Part shown: one piece after another, positions 7,318 to 16,401 of the stretch
Layout: each line of letters starts with the position of its first letter
Position numbering within the stretch: the stretch's first letter is position 1
NCBI GenBank assembly: GCA_034667465.1
Contig: JAXDJV010000031.1
Location: 1-64,000 of the forward strand
Length of the DNA: 64,000 bases
Origin: JAOBAU01 sp034667465
Lineage (GTDB): Bacteria > Acidobacteriota > Thermoanaerobaculia > Gp7-AA8
Direction: 5' to 3'
The notes under the pieces: model-generated
Told to the model about the DNA's origin: nothing
Database searches by the model: none
The model's input: the letters and a program-made list of their open reading frames with translations, nothing else
Translations under genes and position numbers: made by a program

Positions 7318-8686
7318 TAAGGCTCTTCAGCTCCTTCGGGCTGCAGGCCTCGGCATAGAGTCGCGCCACCGGCTCGGTTCCCGACAGCCGGAACAGCAGC
7401 CATGTCGAGTCGTTGAAGATCAGCTTCACGCCATCGACCTTGTTCACTTCGCGAACCTTCAGCCCGCCGACTTCCGCCGGCGGATTGGCGAGTTTCGCCG
7501 CGAGTGAATCCTTGAGTTGCTGCGTCAGCCTCAGATCGACGCGCTTCGAATAGAAGAATCCGAACTCGCGATAGACATCATCGATCAGCTCCGTGATCTT
7601 CTTTCCGGTGCTCGCCACCATCTCCGCGACGAGCAGACAGGCGAGGACGCCGTCCTTCTCCGGCACGTGCCGATGCATCGACATGCCGGCGCTCTCTTCG
7701 CCGCCGAGCGCGATCTTGTCGGCGAGAATCAGCTCGCCGATGTATTTGAATCCGACCGGCGTTTCGTACAGCGGCACGTCGAGCTTCTTCGCGATGGCGT
7801 CGATGAGATGTGTCGTCGCGACGGAGCGCGCGAGACCGCCGGGGATGTTGCGATAGCGCTTCAGGTAAAGCGCCACGAGCGCGATGATCAGGTTCGGCGA
7901 GATGAAGCGATTGCGATCGTCGATGATCCCGAAGCGATCGGCATCGCCGTCGGTGGCGAGTCCGAGATCGAACTTCTCGGTGAGGACGGTGCGGCGCAGC
8001 TCGCCGAGGTTCTTCTCGCTGCATTCGGGGGAGAAACCGCCGAAGTACGGATCGCGGAAGTTGTGAATGATCTTCAGCTCGACGCCGGCGTCGAGGAGGA
8101 AGTAGTCGAGGTAATCGCGTGCGGTGCCGTAGAGCGAATCGATGGCGATGCGCAGGCCGCTTTTGCGGATGGCGTCGACGTCGATCTTGTTGCGAAGCTC
8201 GCTGAGATAGCGATCCTTCGGATCGATCATCTCGATCAGCTCCGGCTTTTCGTAGACGTCGACGCGCTCGTTGGTCGCCTGCAGCGCGTGGATCTCGTGC
8301 TCGATCGCCTGCGTCACTTCAGGAAGCGCCGGCGCGCCGTTCGCGGTCGAGAACTTCAGGCCGTTGTATTCGGGAGGATTGTGCGACGCCGTGAAGTTGA
8401 CGCCGCCCATCGCTTTGCGGCGGACGATCTCGAACGAGACGCACGGCGTGGGGACGTCGCGATTGCAGAGATACGCCTGGATTCCGTTGAAGGCGAAGAT
8501 CTTCGCCGCTTCGAGCGCGAACTTCTCGGAGAGGAAGCGGGTGTCGTATGCGACGATGACTCCCGAGCCCTTCTGCCCCGACTTGCGAAGGTAGTTCGCG
8601 ATGCCCTGGCCGGCGATGCGAACTCTGTCGAAAGTGAAGTCTTCGCCGATGACTCCCCGCCAGCCCGACGTGCCGAATCTGATCAT
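7286..8686 (-). CDS. Phosphohexomutase (phosphoglucomutase/phosphomannomutase)
   Basis: 466 residues, four-domain alpha-D-phosphohexomutase. The phospho-serine loop is TASHNPPEYNG (S in ASHNP), the metal loop DGDADRFG, the sugar loop GGEESAGMS, and the phosphate loop RLSGTEPVARLY near the C-terminus. All catalytic parts are present. It interconverts hexose 1- and 6-phosphates and feeds nucleotide-sugar synthesis. Sequence alone does not decide between glucose and mannose. Divergent from the EAL regulator with 167 bp between. Confidence 0.92.
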   Translation of the reverse strand: MIRFGTSGWRGVIGEDFTFDRVRIAGQGIANYLRKSGQKGSGVIVAYDTRFLSEKFALEAAKIFAFNGIQAYLCNRDVPTPCVSFEIVRRKAMGGVNFTASHNPPEYNGLKFSTANGAPALPEVTQAIEHEIHALQATNERVDVYEKPELIEMIDPKDRYLSELRNKIDVDAIRKSGLRIAIDSLYGTARDYLDYFLLDAGVELKIIHNFRDPYFGGFSPECSEKNLGELRRTVLTEKFDLGLATDGDADRFGIIDDRNRFISPNLIIALVALYLKRYRNIPGGLARSVATTHLIDAIAKKLDVPLYETPVGFKYIGELILADKIALGGEESAGMSMHRHVPEKDGVLACLLVAEMVASTGKKITELIDDVYREFGFFYSKRVDLRLTQQLKDSLAAKLANPPAEVGGLKVREVNKVDGVKLIFNDSTWLLFRLSGTEPVARLYAEACSPKELKSLIDAGRKFVAA

Positions 8687-8853
8687 TGATTAGTTCCCCG
8701 CCGAAATACAGGCAGGGAGCCGGAACCTTAGCACAAGCAGCCTCACCGCAGATCGTTCGCCCATCGGGAGAAGATGCGGACGCGGTCGTTAAACTCCTGA
8801 TTCGACGCGCCGCCGCCGGCTGGCCTGTTTTCGGCAATAATCCGCGGCAAGCC

Positions 8854-10563
8854 ATGACAGACCGTCCGGTCCTGCTGATTGCAGACGACAACGAAGATGT
8901 AGTTGAGCTTCTCAGGGTTTACCTCAAACCGCTCGACTGCGAATTTCTGATCGCCAAGGACGGCGAGGAAGCGCTGACCGTGGCGCAGGCGCGGCTTCCC
9001 GACGTCGTGCTGCTCGACGTCATGATGCCGAAGCGGAGCGGGTGGGAAGTCTGCCAGGCGCTGAAAGGCGTCCAGCGCACCTCGCGTATTCGCGTCGTCC
9101 TCGTCACCGGCCGCGGCGAAGTCAAAGATCGCCTGACCGGATTGCAGGTCGGCGCCGACGACTATCTCGTCAAACCGTTCAATCGCGATGAAGTGCTCAA
9201 GCGCATCACCGCGCTGATCGAAAGCCGCCGCAAGGACACAGATGTAGTCATCCCCGCCGGCACGCGCGGCGCGATCGAAGAGCTGCTCTTCAACCGCGCC
9301 ACAGGATTGCCGACGGTCCCGATGCTCCTCGATCGCCTGAAAGAGATGCTGATTGAGAAGGGCGAGATGGGCGTTGTCTTCGTCGACATCGAGCAATTCG
9401 AATCGATCGAAGCCGAGTACGGCTGGGCGTTCTTCGATGAGTTCCTTCGCCGTGTCGGCGAGATCCTGAGCGCCGAGGCGCGCGAACGATTCCCGCGCGC
9501 GGTCGTCGCGTCGAATCTCGTCGGCGGTTCGAGCTTCTACATTTTCTTCGATACGCGCGGACAGGACGCGACGCAGGAGACGGCGTTCGACTCGCTGTCC
9601 AACGACATGCGTCTGCGCCTGATCGACTGCATGCGCGAACGTTTTCCGGCCATGCAGCAGGGACAGATCGGATTTTTCGTCGGCGCATCGCGCGTCGATT
9701 ACCGGCCGCAAATCCGACTCGAGCGGCAGGTCTACTCCGGTATGCAGTCGGCGGCGGATGCCGTTCGCGACGCCGAGCAGCAGCGGAAGAAACAGCTGAC
9801 GCGCGAGCTGCGCGACATCATTAGGCGCAAGCGCGTCACGGTGCTGTTCCAGCCGATCGTTCGTGCGCGCGAAGAAACCGTCTTCGGCTACGAGATCCTG
9901 ACGCGCGGTCCCGCGAACTCGTCGTTCCGCAACTCCGATATGCTTTTCTCATTCGCGCGCGAAGCGAAGCTGGCGTGGGCGCTCGAAGCGATCGCGCTCG
10001 AAGCGGCGCTGCGTCGTCTGCGCGACGTCGATCTCGGAGATCGCAAGTTCCTGCTCAACCTCGAAGCGGAGATGTTCGAGTCGACGGAGCTGCGCGTTCA
10101 CGAAGTGACGTCGTTCTTCGCCGAGCATCGCGGGAACTTCGTCTTCGAGCTGACCGAGCGCGCCGCCATCGAGGACTACGCGGTTTTCCGCCAGCTGCTC
10201 GATGAGTTCCGCGAGAAGGGAATCGAGGTTGCGATCGATGACGCCGGCTCCGGTTACGCATCGCTTGAAGCGATCGCGGCGCTGTCGCCCGATTACCTGA
10301 AGATCACGAAGGGGCTCGTGTCGACGCTGGCGTCGGAGCCGATCAAGCAGGATCTCGTGAAGATGCTCGTCGAGCTGGCGACGAAGATCGGCGCGAAGAC
10401 GATCGCCGAGGGGATCGAGACGGCGGAAGAGTACGAAGCGTGCCGCGAGCTCGGCATCGATCTGATTCAGGGCTATTACCTCGCGCATCCGCAGGAACAG
10501 CTCCGCATTGGTGACGACGAGGTCGCGCAGTCGCTCGCGGCGATCGCCGGCGCGAAGGCGTGA
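8854..10563 (+). CDS. Response regulator with degenerate GGDEF and EAL domain
   Basis: 569 residues. REC domain: acidic pocket D11/D12, phospho-acceptor D55 (VVLLDVMMP) and K107 (YLVKPFN). A GGDEF-like middle domain has the scaffold MGVVFVDIEQFESIE but GGSSF in place of GGDEF, so it cannot make c-di-GMP. The EAL domain runs to the end: YEILTRGP, LLNLEAEMFES, FELTER, AIDDAGSGYASLE, YLKITKGLV, IAEGIET, IQGYYLAHP. The usual catalytic acidic residues, Asn, Lys and Gln are present, so c-di-GMP phosphodiesterase activity is plausible. Overlaps the RNase Z start by one base (TGATG). Confidence 0.9.
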   Translation: MTDRPVLLIADDNEDVVELLRVYLKPLDCEFLIAKDGEEALTVAQARLPDVVLLDVMMPKRSGWEVCQALKGVQRTSRIRVVLVTGRGEVKDRLTGLQVGADDYLVKPFNRDEVLKRITALIESRRKDTDVVIPAGTRGAIEELLFNRATGLPTVPMLLDRLKEMLIEKGEMGVVFVDIEQFESIEAEYGWAFFDEFLRRVGEILSAEARERFPRAVVASNLVGGSSFYIFFDTRGQDATQETAFDSLSNDMRLRLIDCMRERFPAMQQGQIGFFVGASRVDYRPQIRLERQVYSGMQSAADAVRDAEQQRKKQLTRELRDIIRRKRVTVLFQPIVRAREETVFGYEILTRGPANSSFRNSDMLFSFAREAKLAWALEAIALEAALRRLRDVDLGDRKFLLNLEAEMFESTELRVHEVTSFFAEHRGNFVFELTERAAIEDYAVFRQLLDEFREKGIEVAIDDAGSGYASLEAIAALSPDYLKITKGLVSTLASEPIKQDLVKMLVELATKIGAKTIAEGIETAEEYEACRELGIDLIQGYYLAHPQEQLRIGDDEVAQSLAAIAGAKA

Positions 10564-11462
10564 TGGACGACATCCGCGTCACATTCCTCGGCACTTCCTC
10601 AGCTTCACCGACACTCGCGCGCAACGTCGCCTCGCTCGCCGTCACGCTCGACGGTCGCGTGCTGTTGTTCGATTGTGGAGAAGGAACGCAGCAGCAACTT
10701 CTCCGATCGACGGTGCGCAGCGGCTCGATCGACGCGATCTTCATCACGCATCTGCACGGCGATCATTTTTTCGGTCTGCCCGGTTTGCTGGCGACGCTCG
10801 GACTCAACGCGCGCAGCGCGCCGCTGACGATCTACGGTCCGCCCGGTCTCGCGCCGTTTCTCGACGCCGTCCCATATCTCGGCAATCCCTACGAGATCTC
10901 CGTCGCCGTCGTCGGGGAAGGGGAGGTGATGCGCGGCGAAGGCTTCAAAGTGATTGCCGCGCCGCTCGACCATCGCATCGAGTGCTTCGGTTTCTGTGTC
11001 GTGGAAGATGATCGCCGGGGCACGTTCGACGTCGACCGCGCGCTCTCTCTTGGCGTGCCTGAGGGACCGCAATTCGCGCAGCTCCACCGCGGCGATGACG
11101 TCGTGCTCGATGACGGACGCGTCGTGCGCAGCGCGGATGTTGTCGGCGCAACGCGTCGCGGACGGCGCATCGCGTACTGCACGGATACGCGTCCATGCGC
11201 GAACGCGATCTCGCTCGCGCGTGATGCCGAGCTGCTGATTCATGAGTCGACGTATGCGGCGGACATGGCGGCCGAAGCGCACGAGCGCGGCCACGCGACG
11301 ACCGTCGAAGCCGCGCACGTTGCCGCGGAAGCGAAGTGTGAGCGGTTGCTGCTGACGCACTTCAGCTCGCGATATGTCGACGTTGCGCCGCTGGTCGACG
11401 AAGCGCGCGCAATCTTTCCGGCCACGGACGCCGCGGCCGACTTCATGACCGTGCGAGTCTGA
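10563..11462 (+). CDS. rnz: Ribonuclease Z
   Basis: 299 residues, metallo-beta-lactamase fold. The His motif THLHGDHFFGLPGLL is complete; other ligands are seen in AAPLDHRIECFGF, YCTDTRPC and the C-terminal LTHFSSRY (the HFS-like motif of tRNase Z). The N-terminal FLGTSSASPT and DCGEGTQQQLL are typical. It removes 3' trailers from tRNA precursors. The ATG at 10563 overlaps the stop of the upstream gene; a GTG one codon earlier is an alternative. The tRNA-Ala gene 100 bp downstream encodes its own CCA. Confidence 0.95.
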   Translation: MDDIRVTFLGTSSASPTLARNVASLAVTLDGRVLLFDCGEGTQQQLLRSTVRSGSIDAIFITHLHGDHFFGLPGLLATLGLNARSAPLTIYGPPGLAPFLDAVPYLGNPYEISVAVVGEGEVMRGEGFKVIAAPLDHRIECFGFCVVEDDRRGTFDVDRALSLGVPEGPQFAQLHRGDDVVLDDGRVVRSADVVGATRRGRRIAYCTDTRPCANAISLARDAELLIHESTYAADMAAEAHERGHATTVEAAHVAAEAKCERLLLTHFSSRYVDVAPLVDEARAIFPATDAAADFMTVRV

Positions 11463-11465
11463 CCT

Positions 11466-11493
11466 TTGACACCGCGCACGAACCCCGTATAAT
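11466..11493 (+). promoter_or_regulatory. Consensus sigma-70 promoter for tRNA-Ala
   Basis: TTGACA (11466-11471), 16-bp spacer and TATAAT (11488-11493), both hexamers perfect. It is the strongest promoter seen in the window and lies about 70 bp before the mature tRNA. An inverted repeat CCGGAA-N6-TTCCGG (11508-11525) follows in the leader; it has no T-tract, so it is not a terminator and may be a processing signal. Confidence 0.85.
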
Positions 11494-11562
11494 CCGCCCC
11501 CGCTGCGCCGGAATGAACGTTCCGGAGGTGCGGTTAGCAGCGAATACCTTCCACCGGAAAGT

Positions 11563-11638
11563 GGGGCTGTAGCTCAGTTGGGAGAGCGCCTGAATCGCAC
11601 TCAGGAGGTCATCGGTTCGATCCCGTTCAGCTCCACCA
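11563..11638 (+). tRNA. tRNA-Ala (anticodon CGC)
   Basis: 76 nt including an encoded CCA. Acceptor arms GGGGCTG / CAGCTCC pair; the D stem is GCTC/GAGC; the anticodon stem CCTGA/TCAGG closes a seven-base loop ATCGCAC giving anticodon CGC (codon GCG). The T loop is TTCGATC. The T stem ATCGG/CCGTT has one T-T mismatch at its second pair. GCG is a very common Ala codon in this high-GC sequence, consistent with a dedicated isoacceptor and strong promoter. Confidence 0.95.
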
Positions 11639-11732
11639 CTTTCCGCTTCTTCTCGCCGCGTCCTGTAAACGATCGTTGACGTCCCGCGTCAACGCGCAAC
11701 CTGTGGCGGAGCTCGTTCGTAGAAGCGGCATC

Positions 11733-12251
11733 ATGAAAGCAATCGCGACCTGCGCACTCGCTCTATTCCTCGCCATCACCCTTACTGCCGCCGCGCCGAA
11801 AGTCGTCGATTACAGCGGAAAGTGGACGCTCGATAAGCCCGCCAGCAAAAGTCTGCCGCATATGTTCGACAAGGTTTCCGCGCACAGGATCGACGTCGCA
11901 CAGACGTCGACCAGATTCACCGTTGCCATCGACATCACCCGCAGCGAAGGGGAGCCGATAAGGCAGACGCTCGACTTCGACCTGACCGGCAAAGCGACGC
12001 AGACCGAGACGACGGTGCACACGCCGGACGGTGACCGCAAATTGCCGATGACGCTGAAGAGCACCGTGCGCGAAGACGGTCGTGTCGAAGTCACTGAAGA
12101 GCGCGAGATGCGTGGGCCCGAGGGCGCGGTGACTGCGACGACGTACGAACTGTGGGACATCAGCGCCGATGGCAAACCGCTGACGATTCATCGCAAGGAT
12201 CAGATGTCTCGCGGGACGTTCGAATACGACATGGTGTTCACCCGCAGCTGA
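11733..12251 (+). CDS. Secreted protein of unknown function
   Basis: 172 residues with a clear signal peptide (MKAIATCALALFLAITLTAA). The mature part reads VVDYSGKWTLDKPASKSLP and continues as a beta-rich domain with repeated strands ending in YDMVFTRS. The opening resembles the SGxW-x-D-x-x-KS pattern of small lipocalin-like secreted proteins that are common in Acidobacteria. No catalytic residues recognised. The ATG 11733 is chosen because the signal peptide begins there. Confidence 0.75.
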   Translation: MKAIATCALALFLAITLTAAAPKVVDYSGKWTLDKPASKSLPHMFDKVSAHRIDVAQTSTRFTVAIDITRSEGEPIRQTLDFDLTGKATQTETTVHTPDGDRKLPMTLKSTVREDGRVEVTEEREMRGPEGAVTATTYELWDISADGKPLTIHRKDQMSRGTFEYDMVFTRS

Positions 12252-12295
12252 ACCCGCCACGACCCTCGGCTCGCTTCTTGCGGCGTTAGTGCCGC

Positions 12296-13258
12296 ATGAA
12301 GACGATGAGAACGTGGCTGCGGGTGTTGGTTTTGATCGTGAGCGGCAGTCTGCTTGCTCCCGTTGATGGCTTCGCAAAGAACGACAAGGAAAAGAAGGAC
12401 AAGCCACAGCAGGCTCAGGAGGGGAAGAAGGTTCCTCCGGGACAGGCAAAGAAACAGGGTAACGAACACGAACAACAACAGCAGGCCGCGGAAAACCAGC
12501 GCGCTTTCGAACAGCAACAACAGGCTCAGCAGCATGCGGCGAAAACCGCGCAAAAGGAGCAGGCCAAGAATCAGAAAGCTGTAACGCATCAGGTGCAGCG
12601 TCAGGAGAAAACGCAACAGCATGCGGCGGTCGCGGCTGCGAAACAGCAGCAGCGCCTGTCGCAGCAGCGGCAACAGCAGCTGATCGCCGAGCAGCGTCAG
12701 CGCTCGGCTCAATATGCAACGCAGCTGAATCGGCAGACGCAGCTCGCGCAGCAGCGGGCGGCGGCGCTTCAGCAGCAGCGCCGCATGAATCACTACGCAT
12801 TTCAGCAGCAGTACCTGCAGCGCCTCCAGCAACAGCAGCTCGCGGTGCGCAACGCGGCGGCGGTGAACTACAACAACGATCCGTATTTCTACACGGCGCC
12901 GACGTATCGATATCGACGCGCCGGCACTTACTATCAGGTGAATCAATACGCCGCCGACGAGCTTCGCCGGGCTGTCAATCTCGGATACGAGGAAGGTTTT
13001 CGAGCGGGGCGCGCCGATCGGGCAGATGGCTGGCGCTACGACTATCGAAACTCGTACGCGTACCAGGATGCGAATTACGGCTATGACGGCCGTTACGTCG
13101 GTCAGGCGGACTACAACTATTACTTCCGCCAGGGGCTGAGCAAGGGCTATGACGACGGATACAACTCGCGGTCACAGTATGGAACGCAGGCAGCCGGCAA
13201 TATCTCGATCCTGACCGCCGTGCTGCAGCAGATCCTGAATTTACTGCCGCTGCGATAG
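12296..13258 (+). CDS. Secreted Gln-rich coiled-coil protein
   Basis: 320 residues. Signal peptide (residues 1-26), then a Lys-rich stretch (KNDKEKKDKPQQAQEGKKV), then about 160 residues rich in Gln/Ala/Lys/Arg predicted to be a long coiled coil. The C-terminal third changes to Tyr/Gly/Asp/Arg-rich sequence with near-repeats YEEGFRAGRADR and GLSKGYDDGYNS, and ends with a short hydrophobic helix (ILTAVLQQILNLLPLR). No catalytic motifs. A structural or surface role is possible but unproven. Convergent with the ferritin-like gene, whose stop directly abuts. Confidence 0.8.
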   Translation: MKTMRTWLRVLVLIVSGSLLAPVDGFAKNDKEKKDKPQQAQEGKKVPPGQAKKQGNEHEQQQQAAENQRAFEQQQQAQQHAAKTAQKEQAKNQKAVTHQVQRQEKTQQHAAVAAAKQQQRLSQQRQQQLIAEQRQRSAQYATQLNRQTQLAQQRAAALQQQRRMNHYAFQQQYLQRLQQQQLAVRNAAAVNYNNDPYFYTAPTYRYRRAGTYYQVNQYAADELRRAVNLGYEEGFRAGRADRADGWRYDYRNSYAYQDANYGYDGRYVGQADYNYYFRQGLSKGYDDGYNSRSQYGTQAAGNISILTAVLQQILNLLPLR

Positions 13259-14311
13259 CTACTCCGGCTCGATCAACCACTCGAACGTCGGACAGCCATT
13301 CCGTCCCGCTGCGTCGCCTTTGATCGGTGTCGACATCATGCCGATTGCGACGGACGTCAATCCGTGCATGCCGTTCATGATGGCGGTGTAGAGCGTTTTC
13401 GGCGTACCGGAAAGCGCCTGTTCGAGCTGGCGGAGCATCATCGTGTAACGCGCGTTGAAGGCGTTGTTGAGCTTCGCGAGGTCGGGATCGTTTGCGTAGT
13501 CGGCTGACGTCGGATTGATTTTGATTGGATAGACGGCGGTGTAATCGACCGGCAGCGGTGCTCCGGTCGGCGGCGTGGCAGGGTCGTCGTCGACGGTGTA
13601 ATGGCGTCCGTAGAAGACTTCGCTGAAGCGATAGTAGTGACCCATTTTCAGCGGAGCGGCGGGATTGAACGCTTTCGTGCCGCGGACGGCCGGCCAGGCG
13701 CCTTCGCCCTGCGTAATGACGATGTCGAGTGCCGCTTTGGCGCTGGCGAGATCGTTTACCGGGATGATGCCGCCGCCGCTCGACCAGTAGTAATCGTCAT
13801 GCAGCTGCCATGCGGGATCGCCGGTAAAGAGTGCGCCGGGATTTTCGGCGTCGAGCTCTCCGAGGAGTGTGATGATCGACGCGTAGAACTCGCCGATGGT
13901 CAGCTCCGGGATATCGATCTCTTTCTCCCGGAGCGCTCGTGCGCGCGGCGTTTCCTGCGGCTCCTCGATCTCCATGAAGATGGCGACGTTGTCTTTGGAA
14001 AACGGCGCGAGGTTGACGTCGAACTGCCGGTCGGCAAATTCGTGACCTTCGAACGTCATTTTCAGGGGATAAGACGGGATGTTGTTCGGGCCGATGCGGA
14101 CGGAACCGCCGACCGCATTCGTCACATTTGCAACAAGCGCGAGATGCAGCATCTCCTCGATCATGACGCTGCGGATCAGATCGGCCGCTTCGCGATTGGC
14201 GCTCAGTTTCATACTGAGAATCGCGACCATGTACGGCGGAATCGTGGAGAGCTCGAGCTCGACCGCGGTCGCGAGCCGGGACAGCAGCATTGCTTTTTTA
14301 TCGTCGGCCAT
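13259..14311 (-). CDS. Ferritin-like domain protein (VioB/RebD-type)
   Basis: 350 residues. The N-terminal helical domain has ELELSTIPPYMVAILSMK and SVMIEEMLHLALVANVTNAV, the Glu and ExxH pattern of ferritin-like proteins related to the N-terminal part of violacein enzyme VioB (PF12902). A later segment is beta-rich and unlike known enzymes. In VioB the domain works in oxidative dimerisation of an imine; here the substrate is unknown. It is the last gene of a six-gene operon with two GMC oxidoreductases; ten bases separate it from the second. An upstream ATG (14338) lies within the preceding gene and is less likely. Confidence 0.8.
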   Translation of the reverse strand: MADDKKAMLLSRLATAVELELSTIPPYMVAILSMKLSANREAADLIRSVMIEEMLHLALVANVTNAVGGSVRIGPNNIPSYPLKMTFEGHEFADRQFDVNLAPFSKDNVAIFMEIEEPQETPRARALREKEIDIPELTIGEFYASIITLLGELDAENPGALFTGDPAWQLHDDYYWSSGGGIIPVNDLASAKAALDIVITQGEGAWPAVRGTKAFNPAAPLKMGHYYRFSEVFYGRHYTVDDDPATPPTGAPLPVDYTAVYPIKINPTSADYANDPDLAKLNNAFNARYTMMLRQLEQALSGTPKTLYTAIMNGMHGLTSVAIGMMSTPIKGDAAGRNGCPTFEWLIEPE

Positions 14312-14321
14312 TGGCTGCTCC

Positions 14322-15914
14322 TCAGCTCGCCCCGTCATTGAGATGATCGCCGAGCCTCAGCGAGAGTGCGGTCAGCGTGAGCGTCGGATTGACGGAGCCG
14401 ATATTCGGAAACGTCGCGTTCGAGCAGACATAAAGATTTTCGGTTCCGTGAACGCGAAGGTTGGCATCGACGACGCCCTGCTTCTCGTCGACGCTCATCC
14501 GGCAGGTCGATGCGGCGTGATCGGCACGCCATGAGATCGACGGCTTGTCCGTCAGCGTTGCGCCCATGGCGACGAAGATTCGCGTGACGATCAGCTGCAG
14601 CTCTTTCATCCGGTCGTCGAAACCGGAATCCTTCGTGTAGTCGACGATGGTCTCCGGCATCCCCATGTGATTGAGTTTCGGCAGATTGGTGACGCGATTG
14701 TCGAAGCGTCCGAAGACTTCGATCATGCCGTGCATCTGAATCTTGTTCGAGCCGGTGAGCATCGCGTCGATCGTCTCGCGGCTCTTGCCGGCCTGCATTT
14801 GCGGCGCGAGGTAGAACTCGACCGGGTCGGGAGGATTGACGAGGACGAATTTCCCTTTCTTCTGTTCCGCGGCGCTGTCGTAATAGCGGCTGACGAGCGT
14901 CGGGAAATTCATCTCCGGCTGGAGCCGCAGCGGGTTCTCGTTGAGCGTGCCGGTATAGACGAAATAGGGATGTGTGATGAAGTGGCGGCCGACCATGTCG
15001 CTCTGATTTCCGACACCGTCCGGCCAGTCAGCCGACTTCGATCGCAGCAGCAGTTTCGCCGACTCGATCGTACCGCCGGCGACGATGACGCGATCGGCAT
15101 CGACGACGACTCGCTCGCCGGTCGTTCGGTCGATGTACGTCACGCCGGCCGCACGCCGTCCGGCCATGCGTACTTCCAGAACGACCGCGCCGAGCTTGAC
15201 ATCAAGATTCGGGTAATCGTTCCACGCGCGCATGTCGTCCATGTAATTACTTGCGACATAGCGGGCGCCGAATGGACAGTATTTGCAGGTGCCGGTGGTT
15301 TGACACGGCGCATGGTGCGACGGAACGGACGACACGCCGCGGCGCGCGATCGGGACGTGGCTGTAATCGATTCCGAGCTGATGGAACGCGTTCACGGCCG
15401 GCTGATCTTCGAGCGTGTAGGGAAATGCGTTGAAGGGATAGTGCTCGCTGCGGGGAACGGTCGGATCGTCGGAGTCGCCGGAAACGGCGAGATGATGTTC
15501 GGCCTGGCAGTAATACGGTTCGAGCGTCTCGTAGCCGAACGGCCAGTCGATGACCTGACCGGTATTGCTGAAGAGATGAAAATCCTCGGGCTTCAAACGG
15601 AACGACCAGCCGCCCCAGTGCATCGTGCTGCCGCCGTAAGTGAATACTCGCGCGCCGCTCAGCGGAATGTCGGTGCCACCGACGCTCGCGTTTTCGCCGG
15701 GATTATCGCGCTGCGGATAAACCAGGTCTTCGTATGGCTGATACGGAAGTTGGCCGGTAACGACATAGTTTTCCCAGAGGCCGAAATCCATCGTCTTCGT
15801 TCGAACGCCGGCTTCGAGAATCAGGATCGAGGCGTTGGGATCCTTCTTCAGCAGACGCTGGCTGATGGCCGTGGCGGCGACGCCGGAACCGATGAAGAGA
15901 GTGCCGACTTTCAT
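14322..15914 (-). CDS. GMC-family FAD oxidoreductase (second copy)
   Basis: 530 residues. N-terminal Rossmann motif LFIGSGVAATAISQRL and acidic end LILEAG bind FAD. A Cys-bearing segment CQTTGTCKYCPFGARYVA is found in membrane-type sugar/polyol dehydrogenases of the GMC family. The C-terminal substrate/FAD part has HAASTCRMS and NPTLTLTALSLRLGDHL, with the family His/Asn region. No signal peptide, so export if any would depend on the small subunit, which also lacks one. Its start overlaps the stop of its small-subunit gene by four bases (ATGA), which suggests a stoichiometric pair. Confidence 0.88.
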   Translation of the reverse strand: MKVGTLFIGSGVAATAISQRLLKKDPNASILILEAGVRTKTMDFGLWENYVVTGQLPYQPYEDLVYPQRDNPGENASVGGTDIPLSGARVFTYGGSTMHWGGWSFRLKPEDFHLFSNTGQVIDWPFGYETLEPYYCQAEHHLAVSGDSDDPTVPRSEHYPFNAFPYTLEDQPAVNAFHQLGIDYSHVPIARRGVSSVPSHHAPCQTTGTCKYCPFGARYVASNYMDDMRAWNDYPNLDVKLGAVVLEVRMAGRRAAGVTYIDRTTGERVVVDADRVIVAGGTIESAKLLLRSKSADWPDGVGNQSDMVGRHFITHPYFVYTGTLNENPLRLQPEMNFPTLVSRYYDSAAEQKKGKFVLVNPPDPVEFYLAPQMQAGKSRETIDAMLTGSNKIQMHGMIEVFGRFDNRVTNLPKLNHMGMPETIVDYTKDSGFDDRMKELQLIVTRIFVAMGATLTDKPSISWRADHAASTCRMSVDEKQGVVDANLRVHGTENLYVCSNATFPNIGSVNPTLTLTALSLRLGDHLNDGAS

Positions 15915-16387
15915 TGCGCGTCCTTGAGCGTGCGGTAGGGAACCGGTTCATCGAGAATGTTTGCGCCGCCGAAGTATCCGCAGTAATTGATGGCGCCGAA
16001 GTCTTTGAAGCCGCCGAGCGCAACACGGATGGCGATGAACTCACTCGACACATACTGCTGCACGAGATTCAGCGTCGTCAGCGGCACCGATGCGACGTCG
16101 TCATTCTGCTTGCTGAAAATCACCGCATAGGCGGCCGGTTCGCCAAGGTGGGCGATGAGCACGTCGATGCACGTGGCAGCGGCCGCATAGAAAGCGGCAT
16201 AAATCGGATTGAGCGCGATCCGATTCTGCATGAAGGTCGTGAACCGCAGCCGGTACGGCTCCGGATCGTCAGTCAATTCCCAGTAAGGACCGATGGCGAC
16301 GAAGAGGTTCCACATCGAGGCGGCGACGGAATCGGTGACCGTCGGTACCAGCGCGCTGAGGGGATGCAGTACTTTGGTCTGGTACAT
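15911..16387 (-). CDS. Putative small subunit of GMC dehydrogenase
   Basis: 158 residues, mainly helical, no signal peptide. The C-terminal part VALGGFKDFGAINYCGYFGG is reminiscent of the small subunit 3 of gluconate/sugar dehydrogenases (a helical partner of the GMC large subunit), but I cannot assign it firmly. Position supports the assignment: it overlaps the large-subunit gene by four bases. The ATG at 16385-16387 (MYQTKVLHPLSALVPTVTDS) follows the cupin stop by 14 bases. Confidence 0.6.
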   Translation of the reverse strand: MYQTKVLHPLSALVPTVTDSVAASMWNLFVAIGPYWELTDDPEPYRLRFTTFMQNRIALNPIYAAFYAAAATCIDVLIAHLGEPAAYAVIFSKQNDDVASVPLTTLNLVQQYVSSEFIAIRVALGGFKDFGAINYCGYFGGANILDEPVPYRTLKDAQ

Positions 16388-16401
16388 TGCTGTCTCTCCA
16401 C

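Noticed and set aside
7517..8689. 390-codon plus-strand open frame
   Set aside because: Antisense shadow of the phosphohexomutase gene; composition follows the codon pattern of the real gene.
11508..11525. Hairpin after RNase Z as its terminator
   Set aside because: No T-tract and it lies downstream of the tRNA promoter.
14667..15938. 423-codon plus-strand open frame
   Set aside because: Antisense of a clear GMC oxidoreductase; no family features.
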